Source of the DNA: Lachnobacterium bovis
GTDB taxonomy: Bacteria; Bacillota; Clostridia; Lachnospirales; Lachnospiraceae
NCBI RefSeq assembly: GCF_900111325.1
Contig: NZ_FOGW01000004.1
Coordinates: forward strand, 200,118 to 264,117
Direction of reading: 5' to 3'
Length of the DNA: 64,000 nt
Shown: piece by piece, positions 1 through 9,142 of the stretch
Position numbering within the stretch: the stretch's first letter is position 1
Layout: the number at the start of each line of letters is the position of its first letter
Made by a program: the position numbers and the translations under genes
Notes under the pieces: model-generated
Databases searched by the model: none
Seen by the model: only the letters and a program-made list of their open reading frames with translations
Told to the model about the DNA's origin: nothing

Positions 1-312
1 ATTCTCATTTATATCTTCTTGTACTCTTCTTACTTTATGCCGTAAAGCTTCAATTGCATTTTCTAGCGAATACTCGATATCTCTTCTTGTCTTAAATGCA
101 TTCTCCTCTCTATCTTCTAAAATGTACAGCATTTGTGTATCATCGAATTCTAGTTCATCAATTTCATTACTTATTGATTTTGAAATATCGCTCCAATTTT
201 CGTACTGCTCATCACCGATTTTTTTTATTTGTTCTATTTGATAATAGATTTCTTCCTCTTGCCTTTCTAATTCAATCTTTTCTTCATAAAGATTATCTAT
301 TGCTGCATCCAA
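1..312 (-). CDS. LXG-associated helical protein, Lap2/DUF3958-like (3' end off window)
   Basis: The reading frame is open from a TTG codon at 312-310 to the window edge (104 residues seen, no stop), so the protein is truncated by the window. It is highly charged and helical, with long Glu/Lys/Gln heptad-like runs (for example EEKIELERQEEEI) and no membrane segment. It starts one base after the stop of the 314-589 gene, whose 3' end carries the AGGAGA ribosome binding site, so the two are translationally coupled. A small coiled-coil protein directly after a YxxxD-tailed helical protein is the arrangement of Lap1 (DUF3130) and Lap2 (DUF3958) upstream of LXG toxins of type VII secretion systems. 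The family call rests on context, size and helicity, not on a residue signature. It could also be the N-terminus of a longer LXG protein. Confidence 0.5.
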   Translation of the reverse strand, partial: MDAAIDNLYEEKIELERQEEEIYYQIEQIKKIGDEQYENWSDISKSISNEIDELEFDDTQMLYILEDREENAFKTRRDIEYSLENAIEALRHKVRRVQEDINEN

Positions 313-313
313 T

Positions 314-589
314 TTAGTTTTCCATCTCCTTTGCTTGTACAAAATCTATATCTTTATACTCTAATCCTAATGATTTTATATTTTCTGCTTCATTGACGAT
401 TGAATTTTTCAAGGTTTTTTGTACCTTTTGAGCTACATCCACTAATTCACTCATTTCTTTTGCTATTTCAATGTTTGAAACTTTGTCTTTTAATTTTATT
501 TTTTTATCATTAATAAAATTTCCTACCTTTGCAATCTTAGCGTTTTCCTCTTGGACATCATTCTGACTAATTTCTAAAACATCTGCCAT
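314..589 (-). CDS. Small helical type VII secretion accessory protein, Lap1/DUF3130-like
   Basis: This 91-residue protein is probably a targeting partner for an LXG-type secreted toxin. The start at 589 is chosen because AGGAGA sits a few bases upstream; the frame is open further upstream but without a ribosome binding site. The protein is almost all helical and charged, with no Cys, no signal peptide and no membrane segment, and is the usual WXG100-like size. Near the C-terminus it has YKDID, a YxxxD pattern like the YxxxD/E secretion signal of type VII substrates and the FxxxD of DUF3130 proteins. It is followed after one base by another small helical gene running off the window. The family name is inference from size, tail motif and gene order; a generic WXG100-like (SACOL2603/TIGR04197-type) protein is the main alternative. 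Confidence 0.55.
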   Translation of the reverse strand: MADVLEISQNDVQEENAKIAKVGNFINDKKIKLKDKVSNIEIAKEMSELVDVAQKVQKTLKNSIVNEAENIKSLGLEYKDIDFVQAKEMEN

Positions 590-790
590 CGTCTTCTCCT
601 TTCTATGGCTTTTTTCTTGTGTCAATAACCCAACTATCATTAAATTATTCAAACAATATCTGCAACCCTCCACATGTATTCCACAACACCTTCTCCATAA
701 CAACAACATTTGATTTTTTCCCAAAAAAATCAATTCATCTCAAGTTCTTTCTAAATTCATATGTCCATCCTCAAGTTTCCTCGTCACAAG

Positions 791-1480
791 CTACTTCCAA
801 GGACGATTCCCCTCTGTCCAACCTTTTTGCCTCCAATATTCCATATCCTTAGGATTAAATCCATTTTTTTGTATCATTCGGCATAACATAAACCAGCCTT
901 TTAATTTAATTCCCGGCTTCACTTTACCATGATTCTTTTTTATGGCTGCTGCAAGTTTATCCGTTTTCTTATGAATCTTAGCCAACTTCTTTTCAGAGAC
1001 ATCCTCCCAACCAGTAGCTGCTACGGCCATTCCATATTTGTATATCTTTGAAATTCCCCAATTAAAAAGACTGTCTGACATATCCTTATTGGTAGACTTC
1101 ATTCCTGCTCCTGCTGCAGTACTTATGCAAACACCCTGCTTTTTAAACATCTTTTGCTCCGGTCTATGTACCATCCAGCGATAACCCAGATGATCCAAAA
1201 ACGCTTTCATTGAGCCAGTTGAATGCATAACATATACAGGACTTGTAAGAATTATAACATCAGCATCATCAAGAGCATCAACGATTGGCTTTAGTTTTTC
1301 ATAATGTATGCAATACTCTTCGCCTTTCATAAAACAATTTGTACATCCTAAACAAAATTCTCCAAAATCTTTTGGAAGAAAAAACTCCTTTGTTTCACCA
1401 CCAATTTTGTCCGCCAACTCTTTTCCAATATGGTAAGTCGACCCATGATGATTCTGCCCATTTATTATTAAAATTTTCAT
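791..1480 (-). CDS. Iron-sulfur flavoprotein-like NAD(P)H-dependent oxidoreductase
   Basis: This 229-residue flavodoxin-fold protein probably binds FMN and reduces a small electron acceptor in the cytoplasm. The N-terminus MKILIINGQNHHGSTY is the FMN-phosphate loop of the NADPH-dependent FMN reductase family, and TSPVYVMHSTGSMKAFLDH is the second flavin-contact segment. Between them, Cys43, Cys46, Cys49 and Cys57 form CX2CX2CX7C, the compact motif that binds a [4Fe-4S] cluster in iron-sulfur flavoproteins. The C-terminal 60 residues are basic and rich in Lys. GAGGT precedes the ATG. It stands alone with a methyltransferase gene upstream in the same direction (53 bp gap). The physiological acceptor cannot be told from sequence. 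Confidence 0.8.
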   Translation of the reverse strand: MKILIINGQNHHGSTYHIGKELADKIGGETKEFFLPKDFGEFCLGCTNCFMKGEEYCIHYEKLKPIVDALDDADVIILTSPVYVMHSTGSMKAFLDHLGYRWMVHRPEQKMFKKQGVCISTAAGAGMKSTNKDMSDSLFNWGISKIYKYGMAVAATGWEDVSEKKLAKIHKKTDKLAAAIKKNHGKVKPGIKLKGWFMLCRMIQKNGFNPKDMEYWRQKGWTEGNRPWK

Positions 1481-1532
1481 AGCTCATACCTCACACGTAA
1501 ACTTTAAGTTACATAATTATTTTTTCCAAATA

Positions 1533-2150
1533 TTATTTTTTTATAGATATTATTCCTGAACAATATGATTTTTGCTTAAATGTTACATTAGGAAATGATT
1601 TTACTAGTTCGTCTAACACAAAATAAATTTCATCATCATCCCATTTATCTTCTGCTTCCTTTCTGCATTTTTCAAGCTCTGCTCTAGAACTAAAAGCCAC
1701 ATCACCAATTAGTAGCTTTCCACCTTCATTTAACTTATTTAACAACTCATTAAAAAAGGATATCTTTTTCTCATCTGTAAGATGATGCAATGAATAAGTT
1801 CCAATGATAAAATCATACTTACCCTCTCTTAATTCTAAAGCTAATCCCTTTGAAAAATCACCTTGAAATAATTTGGCATTTGGCATTTTTTCTTTTGCAA
1901 GTTCAATCATTCTCTGAGAAAAGTCCTGTCCGTATACATCACAACCATTCTCATACAACTTCGTTGTGAGAGTGCCCGTACCAAATCCAATATCTAAGAC
2001 CTTAGCATTTGGCTTAGTCATAATCTCTTGAAAAATACCACTTAAAACATTCTTATATCCCGCAAATGGGTAACTGTTTTCCTCTTCTGAAAGTCCTACA
2101 GCCTCATCATATCCATCTGCCCATAAATCAAATCCCTTGTTGTCTAGCAT
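1533..2150 (-). CDS. Class I SAM-dependent methyltransferase (YrrT-like)
   Basis: A 205-residue protein with a single Rossmann methyltransferase domain. Motif I is VLDIGFGTGTL near residue 51, the acidic end of strand 2 is YGQDFS, and a post-I segment IIGTYSLHHL precedes motif III. It resembles the small COG2226/YrrT group that includes putative AdoMet-dependent methyltransferases of Bacillus. AGGAGGAG lies just before the ATG. It could be co-transcribed with the flavoprotein gene downstream (53 bp gap). The methyl acceptor cannot be predicted; no substrate-binding extension is present. Confidence 0.8.
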   Translation of the reverse strand: MLDNKGFDLWADGYDEAVGLSEEENSYPFAGYKNVLSGIFQEIMTKPNAKVLDIGFGTGTLTTKLYENGCDVYGQDFSQRMIELAKEKMPNAKLFQGDFSKGLALELREGKYDFIIGTYSLHHLTDEKKISFFNELLNKLNEGGKLLIGDVAFSSRAELEKCRKEAEDKWDDDEIYFVLDELVKSFPNVTFKQKSYCSGIISIKK

Positions 2151-2267
2151 CTTGTCTCCTCCTATGAATACAACTTGTCATTACACTATGCACTTCATAA
2201 CCAAACTTATTATCCATTATTTCACTAATTGGTCGCACACAATCTATTTTTAATAGTAACAAAAATT

Positions 2268-2636
2268 TTATCTTCGGGAATACATTGCTATTTTATTTCC
2301 AGCATATACTCCTACAACACATCCCAAAACACTAAAAACTATATAGCATCCTCCTAGAAAATACTCCTTCTTTTCTAACAAATTAACTGTTTCGAGCGAA
2401 AAGGTTGAAAACGTGGTAAATCCACCACATACTCCTGTTTTCAAGAAAAGTGATATTTTTTTAGATGTATCATCTTTTTCACCAATAAATCCAACTACAA
2501 ATCCTATCAAAAGTGCCCCAATAAGATTTGTTATCAACGTCAACACTGGAAACTGTGTCTTAATAGATAATTGACTAATTGCAAATCTTCCTAATGCACC
2601 AATTGCACCACCAAGTGCTACATATATAAAATCCAT
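2268..2636 (-). CDS. crcB: Fluoride-specific ion channel FluC/CrcB
   Basis: A 122-residue, four-helix membrane protein that exports fluoride passively as a dual-topology dimer. The family signature GGFTTFSTFSLE is present near residue 75, including the Phe-box and the Gly-Thr-Thr sodium-site segment, and GGAIGALGRF opens helix 1. The start at 2636 (MDFIYVALGG) is preferred over an in-frame ATG 18 bases upstream because GGAGG lies five bases before it. No second crcB copy adjoins it, so it should form a homodimer. I looked for a fluoride riboswitch upstream and did not find the conserved sequence. Confidence 0.92.
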   Translation of the reverse strand: MDFIYVALGGAIGALGRFAISQLSIKTQFPVLTLITNLIGALLIGFVVGFIGEKDDTSKKISLFLKTGVCGGFTTFSTFSLETVNLLEKKEYFLGGCYIVFSVLGCVVGVYAGNKIAMYSRR

Positions 2637-2664
2637 TTTATCCTCCAAATTCATTTTTGATCTA

Positions 2665-2775
2665 TTCGATGTTTATTTCAATATATTAATTTTTATTCCA
2701 ATATATTCGATACCTTGTTTTAATATATTAATCTTTATTTCGATATATTGATGATATATTGATTAATTTATATCA
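2665..2775. repeat. Degenerate AT-rich tandem repeat upstream of crcB
   Basis: About five imperfect copies of a 19-23 base unit built on TTTATTTCAATATATTAAT lie between crcB and the amylase gene. Copies differ by substitutions and small indels, so the array is old. It would lie in the 5' leader of crcB. No function is evident. Confidence 0.6.
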
Positions 2776-3013
2776 GTATAGCACACTCCTATTTTCTCTT
2801 TCAAGATAATCTAAATAAGTTGATCATTGGGAATCTTTTAGCTTTCTGGATTGACTCTTATATTTCTATCATTTTAACGTATAGTCTTTAATTCCAGGTA
2901 AAATGAGATGTCGTCTATAATTCTAGATAGAATGCAACAAGACCTAGAATATACAAATCTGTATTTCTAGGCCTTGTTATCGAATTTACTTGCTTACTAG
3001 TCTTTCTTACTCT
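2776..3013. terminator. Inverted repeat after the CGTase gene, possible terminator
   Basis: This 238-base stretch holds no convincing ORF. At 2936-2978 the arms AACAAGACCTAGAA and TTCTAGGCCTTGTT pair with one mismatch, extended inward by ATAC/GTAT. It sits 36-78 bases past the stop codon at 3014, where the mal operon should end. Neither side has a clean T-run, so intrinsic termination is plausible but not certain. Confidence 0.5.
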
Positions 3014-5281
3014 TTATCTTTGCCAATCATTTACAACAACACCTGTTCCTTGTTTTACTGGTGTGTACTCATGATTCATTCCGCTTTCCCATATGACATT
3101 TCCGGCAGAGTCTTTCATTATGTATTTGTACTCTATTTTTTTACCGGCTGGTAAACTAATATCATAAAACCAAGTTGGATAAGTTGCTATTGAGCCTGTG
3201 TTATTAAAAAATGGACCAACTGCTTTGTTAACATTCCATTTTCCTAATTCTTCCACATTACCAACTAGATATACAGAATACCCATATTGTGTTTGTGCAT
3301 TGTTTACAAAAAATCTTGTCGCTACTTGTTTTGAAGAAAGAACTCTAAATGATTTATATTTTGCAAGTTCCCCTGTAGATTTTTTTACTGTCACATCATA
3401 TTCTCCACCTTCAATATTAGGCACTTGAATATTAATGCATGAATCAGACCAATCTACAATTTTTGCATTTTCCTTTCCAACATAAACATTACCTGAGTTT
3501 TTACCAAAACCTTTACCAACCACTGTTATTTTGTTTCCTGGAATTCCTACATATGGTCCAACATTGCCGATGTTAACTGTCCCATTATTTGAAACTTTAT
3601 TGTCTATGCCGTTACTGCTTAGACTATTTTTGCTTGAAGCCCTGTTGTCTGTGCCTTTACTGTCTAAACCATCGTTATTTGAAGTATTATCCTCATAAGA
3701 CCATACGCTACATTCTCCACCGCCTAATGTGAGACCTTTTACTTCACCTTTTTCATTGACCTCAATTGGTTTACCTTTTAAAATTCCACCTAACTCATCA
3801 TTGTATTTCCCTTTTGGCAAGTCTGTAAATAAACCATTTATGTCATATGAACGATTTTCATTTCTGTTTATTGCAGTCATCACAACACTATTTCCAAATT
3901 TTCGTTCAAAAACAATTACATCATCATTAACCCATCTCTCTTTACTATTTCCATAGGCTAAAGCAGAATTTTTCTTTCTTAATTTTGCAAGTTTACCAAT
4001 TATCTGATAAGCTTTACTATTTCTGTTAAAAGAATTCATATCTGCTCTATTGTCAGGGTCAGATTCACCTTTCATATATTGTTCTGAACCATAATAAATT
4101 GTTGGGACTCCCCTTGAAGTTAAAAGCGCAACATATGCCTGATTAACAGCTTCTGCATTATTTTTACTATAACTCATAAATCTGCTCATATCATGATTAT
4201 CAATGAATGTTACTTGATCTTTTACTTCACTATAATCAGCTTCCGTATCAGCCATAACCTGATACAACTGTTTCATACTTGATGATTTATTTCCAATTGT
4301 ATTTCGAATTGCATTTGCATATCTAAAATCCAACAAACTCATTCCACTTGAATTTGCAAAATTAGTCATTTCAGCATCATTTTGAGTGCCTCCGTTGAAC
4401 CATTCCCCAAAAACAAAAACATTATGTTTTTCATATATCGAACTTAGCCAATTTGTTTGCCATCCCTGCTGCATATGTTTTACTGCATCTACTCGGATTC
4501 CGTCAACTCCTAAATCAAGCCATTTATTAATAGCATCCTTCATATATGTATCAACTTTTTGATTCATATGATTTAAATCAGCCAATCCATACATACTATG
4601 ATATATTCCATTTTCTAAGCTCGAATAATCTGTCCAACTTTCATGATTGAATAGGCCTTCTTTATCATTAGAAAATTTACCAACCAATTTGCCATCTCTG
4701 TATAATGCTCCGTCTTCTGGAAATGTAACTCCTTTCAATTCGGCAGTTGATGTATGATTTGGTGCAAAATCGATTACAATTTTAATGTTTTTACTGTGAG
4801 CCGTTTGAACTAATTTTTTAAAATCATTAAAAGTTCCAAATGCTTGATTTGTTCTAAAAAAATCTTTGCCCCAATATCCATGATATGAAGCTGACTGGTT
4901 GCTTGGATCAATTGTCATTATATTTTCTACTGGTGATGAAATCCAAAGGGCACTTATTCCCATATTTGTAAAATATCCATCTTCAATTTTTTGAGTGATT
5001 CCAGCCCAGTCACCTCCATGATATTTTCTGTTATTTGATTTATCAAAAATATCTCCTGTTGGATTATTTGATTTATCTCCATCCACAAATCTATCTGTGA
5101 CTATTTGATAAATTACATCTGTTGAAAAATCAGCTTTATTCTCGACAGATGTATCTTCGATTTTTTTAGTTGTATTTGTGTTTATCTCTTTAGCCGCTTT
5201 AACCTCAAATGAAGATGAATTATAAACATTCATCGTTAGCATTAATAATAGACCACCAATTATTATTCTTCTTTTTTTCAT
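3014..5281 (-). CDS. Secreted cyclodextrin glucanotransferase-like GH13 alpha-amylase with TIG and CBM20 domains
   Basis: A 755-residue exported GH13 enzyme acting on starch outside the cell. A signal peptide covers residues 1-30 (no lipobox). The catalytic barrel spans about 52-440 with nucleophile Asp265 (GIRVDAVKHM), acid/base Glu293 (VFGEWFN) and Asp364 (FIDNHD). Tyr231 in MYGLADLNH occupies the place of the central aromatic residue of CGTases, and the GWQ after KHM also follows CGTases rather than plain alpha-amylases. Domain C ends near 529; a Ser/Asn/Gly-rich spacer (531-570) is followed by an IPT/TIG domain (573-648) and a starch-binding CBM20 (652-755). This is the A/B-C-D-E order of CGTases, apart from the spacer. 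A maltogenic amylase is the alternative. AGGAGA lies ahead of the ATG. It is last in the transporter operon, 169 bases after malG. Confidence 0.88.
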   Translation of the reverse strand: MKKRRIIIGGLLLMLTMNVYNSSSFEVKAAKEINTNTTKKIEDTSVENKADFSTDVIYQIVTDRFVDGDKSNNPTGDIFDKSNNRKYHGGDWAGITQKIEDGYFTNMGISALWISSPVENIMTIDPSNQSASYHGYWGKDFFRTNQAFGTFNDFKKLVQTAHSKNIKIVIDFAPNHTSTAELKGVTFPEDGALYRDGKLVGKFSNDKEGLFNHESWTDYSSLENGIYHSMYGLADLNHMNQKVDTYMKDAINKWLDLGVDGIRVDAVKHMQQGWQTNWLSSIYEKHNVFVFGEWFNGGTQNDAEMTNFANSSGMSLLDFRYANAIRNTIGNKSSSMKQLYQVMADTEADYSEVKDQVTFIDNHDMSRFMSYSKNNAEAVNQAYVALLTSRGVPTIYYGSEQYMKGESDPDNRADMNSFNRNSKAYQIIGKLAKLRKKNSALAYGNSKERWVNDDVIVFERKFGNSVVMTAINRNENRSYDINGLFTDLPKGKYNDELGGILKGKPIEVNEKGEVKGLTLGGGECSVWSYEDNTSNNDGLDSKGTDNRASSKNSLSSNGIDNKVSNNGTVNIGNVGPYVGIPGNKITVVGKGFGKNSGNVYVGKENAKIVDWSDSCINIQVPNIEGGEYDVTVKKSTGELAKYKSFRVLSSKQVATRFFVNNAQTQYGYSVYLVGNVEELGKWNVNKAVGPFFNNTGSIATYPTWFYDISLPAGKKIEYKYIMKDSAGNVIWESGMNHEYTPVKQGTGVVVNDWQR

Positions 5282-5450
5282 TTCTACGTTCTCCTATATA
5301 ATGTAACCATTTTCTAACTTTATATAACTTTCTCATGTTATCTCGCATATGATTTTCTAATTTATCCCATATATGAAATTCCTAGTTAACTTTCTCTTTC
5401 CTTTCTTTCCACATCCCTTCTGTTAAATATACTCGCTCTTACGCTTCACT

Positions 5451-6278
5451 CTAGCCCTTAATTGCGCCTTCTGAAATACCTTCAACCATATTCTTTACCA
5501 AACAAAAATACAAAATTACTATTGGTAATGCGATGAAAACGCTTCCAGCTGCAAATCGTGCAAATTGTGTTTCATCTAAACTCATTAGACCAACTGCAAC
5601 TGTATATAAATTTTTTTCTTTTAACAAGAGCTTTGGTAATATAAAATCACTCCATGGCCATGTAAAGGCAGTAAGTGCTGTGTAAACTATTATTGGTTTT
5701 GATAATGGAAGATTAATCTTTGTAAAAATCTGAAAATTTGTTGCTCCATCTATTTTTGCAGCTTCATCAATTGCCTTAGGAATAGTATCAAAAAATCCTT
5801 TCTGTGTAAGATATCCCATAGGTGCGCCTGCTGCATAAATTAAAATCAAGCCCCAAAGGTGGTTAATCAAACCGAACTGTGTCATCAACAAATAAACCGC
5901 TATCATTCCCATGAAAGATGGAAACATTCCTAACACCATTGTTGATTTCATAATGGTTTTTCTTCCTTTAAAATCAAATCTAGACATTGTGTACGCTGTT
6001 AAAATCGTTAAAAATGTGCCTAATATACAACTTCCTGTTGCTACAAACAATGAATTCATAAACCATCTTGGATAGTTATACATTCTTGTATCTGTAAATA
6101 ATTTAACAAATGTCTGTAAACTGTATGATTTTGGGAAAAATCCCTTAAACGAATATATGCTACCTGATTTTGAAAATGAAGCTAATATTAAATATAAACA
6201 TGGAAATAAGAAAATAATTGCAACCAAAATCAAAAGCATATATGTAATTACTGTATCTAATTTATCTCTTTTAAGCAT
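5451..6278 (-). CDS. malG: Maltodextrin/cyclodextrin ABC transporter permease, MalG family
   Basis: A 275-residue integral membrane permease with six predicted helices. The cytoplasmic EAA loop, DEAAKIDGATNFQIFTKINL, docks the ATPase. Length and helix order match MalG/GanQ. Its ATG overlaps the malF stop codon by one base (TAATG), so translation is coupled. No ATPase gene is in the cluster; Firmicutes commonly share one MsmX/MalK-type ATPase among sugar importers, which would be encoded elsewhere. Substrate is inferred from the flanking GH13 enzymes. Confidence 0.9.
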   Translation of the reverse strand: MLKRDKLDTVITYMLLILVAIIFLFPCLYLILASFSKSGSIYSFKGFFPKSYSLQTFVKLFTDTRMYNYPRWFMNSLFVATGSCILGTFLTILTAYTMSRFDFKGRKTIMKSTMVLGMFPSFMGMIAVYLLMTQFGLINHLWGLILIYAAGAPMGYLTQKGFFDTIPKAIDEAAKIDGATNFQIFTKINLPLSKPIIVYTALTAFTWPWSDFILPKLLLKEKNLYTVAVGLMSLDETQFARFAAGSVFIALPIVILYFCLVKNMVEGISEGAIKG

Positions 6279-7684
6279 TATTGGAAGGTATCCTCCTCTC
6301 TATATGATGGCGATTTTACATAAATAAACAATGAAATTGCTGATGTAATCATAAAGATTATCAAACTAATAGCCGCTCCAATGCTATAATAATTGTTATC
6401 TATTGATAGATTATATAACCAATTAATCAACAAATCTGTATCACTTGCTAAGAAATATCCCTTATTATAAAGTCCTCCTCTTAGGAAGTAAAAAATACCA
6501 AAGTTGTTAAAATTTCCTACGAATTGAGACAATAAAACTGGCATTGTAGCAAATAACATATATGGCATTGTTATTTTTCTAAAGCTTGCAAATTTTCCTG
6601 CACCATCTATTTTTGCAGCTTCATATAATGTTTTATCGATATTAGATAAATGTCCTGTTGCCAAAAGCATAATCGAAGGAACGCTAATCCAACAGTTAAC
6701 TAACAAACCTATAATTCTTGATGTTGATCTAGCATCTAAATCTAAAAATCCAATAGCCTTACCACCATGCGCAACAATAATTTGGTTAATAGGTCCGCCG
6801 TAAGAAAACATAAATTTAAAGGCAAGTAATGTTATAAAACCTGGAATGGCATATGCAAGTACTGGAAATGCTCTCCAAATAGCTTTACCTTTTACACATT
6901 TCTTATTCAAAAGCATCGCTAAGCCAATACCAACAAAATAATTAAGTGTTGTTGAAATAACTGCCCATACAAGATTCCATCTTAAAATTTTCATGAATGT
7001 TGGACCAAATTTTGATAATACTATTAGTTTTTGAAAATTCTTTAGTCCAACCCAATCTACTAATTCAGGCGGAACTATAGTTCCACCATAATTAGTAAAT
7101 GCAATTAAAATCATAAAAACAATAGGCAATACATTAAATATACATACTCCAACAATTGGAGAGGATAATGCTAATTTATAAAATTTCTTATCTAAATATT
7201 CTGCCACATTTTCCTTAAATGTTTTACATTTGATTCCTTTTTCAAAATCTAGTTGCATCTCATACGAACTTCGTATACATTGCACGTAAAAATAGATGAA
7301 AAGAGAGATTACAATGAGTGAAAAAATACCCATTAGTAACATGACAATTGAATCATCTCCCTTTACTCTAGCCCAAGCATCTGCCTTTACAGTGCCTAAT
7401 GTAAAGAAGCCAATCACATCATCTATTCCTCTAATTAACATGTATAAAATCATTGATACTTCTATAAGGAAATAACAAATTGCCTTATAAAAACATTTGT
7501 ATCTTAAATGAGCTAATCCCATTATTAAAAAAGAGGCTTTTACAGATAATGATGAATTTTTCCAAAAATCAGTAAATCTTTTTTTATGAACCATGCTATC
7601 TTGTTGTGCATTATTAATACACTTTGTTCTTTCACTGTCTTTATATTTCAAACGTTTCCTATTCTTTTTAACAATGTTATCCAT
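6278..7684 (-). CDS. malF: Maltodextrin/cyclodextrin ABC transporter permease, MalF family
   Basis: A 468-residue permease. The core six-helix domain with the EAA loop EAAKIDGAGKFASFRKITMP is in the C-terminal 290 residues. An N-terminal extension of about 170 residues carries extra hydrophobic segments (about 70-95 and 115-140), as in MalF proteins, which have more helices than MalG. The first 45 residues are basic and probably cytoplasmic. It lies 12 bases after malE and overlaps malG by one base. Pairing with MalG as the heterodimeric channel is expected for the family. Confidence 0.9.
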   Translation of the reverse strand: MDNIVKKNRKRLKYKDSERTKCINNAQQDSMVHKKRFTDFWKNSSLSVKASFLIMGLAHLRYKCFYKAICYFLIEVSMILYMLIRGIDDVIGFFTLGTVKADAWARVKGDDSIVMLLMGIFSLIVISLFIYFYVQCIRSSYEMQLDFEKGIKCKTFKENVAEYLDKKFYKLALSSPIVGVCIFNVLPIVFMILIAFTNYGGTIVPPELVDWVGLKNFQKLIVLSKFGPTFMKILRWNLVWAVISTTLNYFVGIGLAMLLNKKCVKGKAIWRAFPVLAYAIPGFITLLAFKFMFSYGGPINQIIVAHGGKAIGFLDLDARSTSRIIGLLVNCWISVPSIMLLATGHLSNIDKTLYEAAKIDGAGKFASFRKITMPYMLFATMPVLLSQFVGNFNNFGIFYFLRGGLYNKGYFLASDTDLLINWLYNLSIDNNYYSIGAAISLIIFMITSAISLFIYVKSPSYREEDTFQ

Positions 7685-7696
7685 CTTATCCCCCTG

Positions 7697-9142
7697 TTAT
7701 TTGAGTGTTTTAATTGCCTCATCAATTTGCTTACACATTTCATCTAATCCTTTAGAATAATCGTTTATATCCTTATATTTTTTTTCTGCATCTTTTCTAT
7801 AAGGATCTTTGGCAATATCAATCAAAAATGTCTGACTTGGTGTCCATATTTGAGAAACAGATGTCACTGATGGCATCAATACTATATTGTTCTTATCAAG
7901 ATTCTCATAAATTTTTTCAGATGTTCCACCTACCGATTTTGCTACATCTTTTCTTGCAGGTGCAATACCTAACATATCTGCTCTAGTTTTTAGCATTTTA
8001 AATTTTGTTGCAAATTTAACAAACAACAAACTTGCATTAGGTGCTTTTGTGTATGAACTAATTGCATAAGCATTGACACCACCCATTGTTTTTGTTGGAA
8101 TTTCATTTTTGCTATTATCTGTCAAATCACCTGATTTTGGTAATGTTGGCAATGTTGTCATAACTAGATTTTCTTTTGCTTTTTTCTCAGCTTCATTTTT
8201 TGAAATTCCTGTATAAGATTTTTCTAATTCTGATAAAAATGTTGAATACATATCTGGTGTAGACAATGTTGCAAAATATGTTCCATCAGCTAATTTGCTA
8301 TACGCATTAGTTGTTATTGTATCATCTATACAATCTTCACTCATAACAGATGCTAATTGATTTAAAACACTTGCTCCTTTTGCAGAATCCTTAGCATTTA
8401 AACCTATATCAGAAGGATCTGTATTATTTTTTCCAAACACATATCCGCCATATGAGAATAAGAAACCACTTGAAAAATACATATCACTTATTGATTTCAT
8501 ATAACCATACTTAGATGCATCTTCTTTATGACGTTGTATAGAAAACTTATACATGCTTTGCCATGTTTCAAGCATATCTGGTACATTATTTTTATTATCA
8601 TCCCATTTTTCTTTCCAATCGGCTGGTAATAAATCTTTTCTATAATACAACATTGGTGCTTGAACATTTACTGGTATTCCACATGTGTAAGTCTTACCAT
8701 CCATTTTGGTTTCATATGCTTTCCAAGCTGAACTTGGAATTTCTTTATAGCCTTCTATTTCTTCAACTGGTAAAGGTAAAACATGTTTACCTTTTACATA
8801 TTTCATGATAACATCGTTTGCCTGATAAATGACATCTGGGCCATATCCATAAGGTCCATCTTTAGTCAAATCAGAATATTGATCCATATTAGCATCTACT
8901 GCTTTTATTCCTTTTGATTTATATTCCTTATTGAAAGCATCAATCAATTTTTTGAAGTATCCTTTATCTATAGCAGTATCATTTTCTAAGACATGTATTG
9001 TCACATTCTTTTCTAATTTTCCATCAAATACTGCTGCCCCACTTGTTTTTTTGTTATTTGCCTCCGCATTATCTTTAGAACAACCTACTAATGAAAGCAT
9101 CATTGAACTAAGAAGCATTATAGCAACTACTTTTTTCTTCAT
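7697..9142 (-). CDS. malE: Maltodextrin/cyclodextrin-binding lipoprotein, MalE family
   Basis: A membrane-anchored extracellular substrate-binding protein of the carbohydrate family 1 type. With the ATG at 9142 the protein has 481 residues; a GTG nine bases upstream is in frame, but AAGGGTGA sits correctly only for the ATG. Residues 1-20 form a lipoprotein signal ending LVG-Cys21, so Cys21 is the predicted lipidation site. Binding-protein hallmarks follow: YGPDVIYQANDVI, a hinge region around MLYYRKDLL, and a KTMGGVNAYAISSYTKAP segment. It is longer than E. coli MalE. The first 35 bases overlap the end of the cyclomaltodextrinase gene. It is followed by malF after 12 bases. Confidence 0.9.
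   Translation of the reverse strand: MKKKVVAIMLLSSMMLSLVGCSKDNAEANNKKTSGAAVFDGKLEKNVTIHVLENDTAIDKGYFKKLIDAFNKEYKSKGIKAVDANMDQYSDLTKDGPYGYGPDVIYQANDVIMKYVKGKHVLPLPVEEIEGYKEIPSSAWKAYETKMDGKTYTCGIPVNVQAPMLYYRKDLLPADWKEKWDDNKNNVPDMLETWQSMYKFSIQRHKEDASKYGYMKSISDMYFSSGFLFSYGGYVFGKNNTDPSDIGLNAKDSAKGASVLNQLASVMSEDCIDDTITTNAYSKLADGTYFATLSTPDMYSTFLSELEKSYTGISKNEAEKKAKENLVMTTLPTLPKSGDLTDNSKNEIPTKTMGGVNAYAISSYTKAPNASLLFVKFATKFKMLKTRADMLGIAPARKDVAKSVGGTSEKIYENLDKNNIVLMPSVTSVSQIWTPSQTFLIDIAKDPYRKDAEKKYKDINDYSKGLDEMCKQIDEAIKTLK

Noticed and set aside
619..852. Plus-strand 77-residue frame
   Set aside because: No ribosome binding site, overlaps the end of the flavoprotein gene, and composition is not protein-like.
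2637..2900. Fluoride riboswitch before crcB
   Set aside because: The conserved pseudoknot sequence is absent; the region is an AT-rich degenerate repeat.
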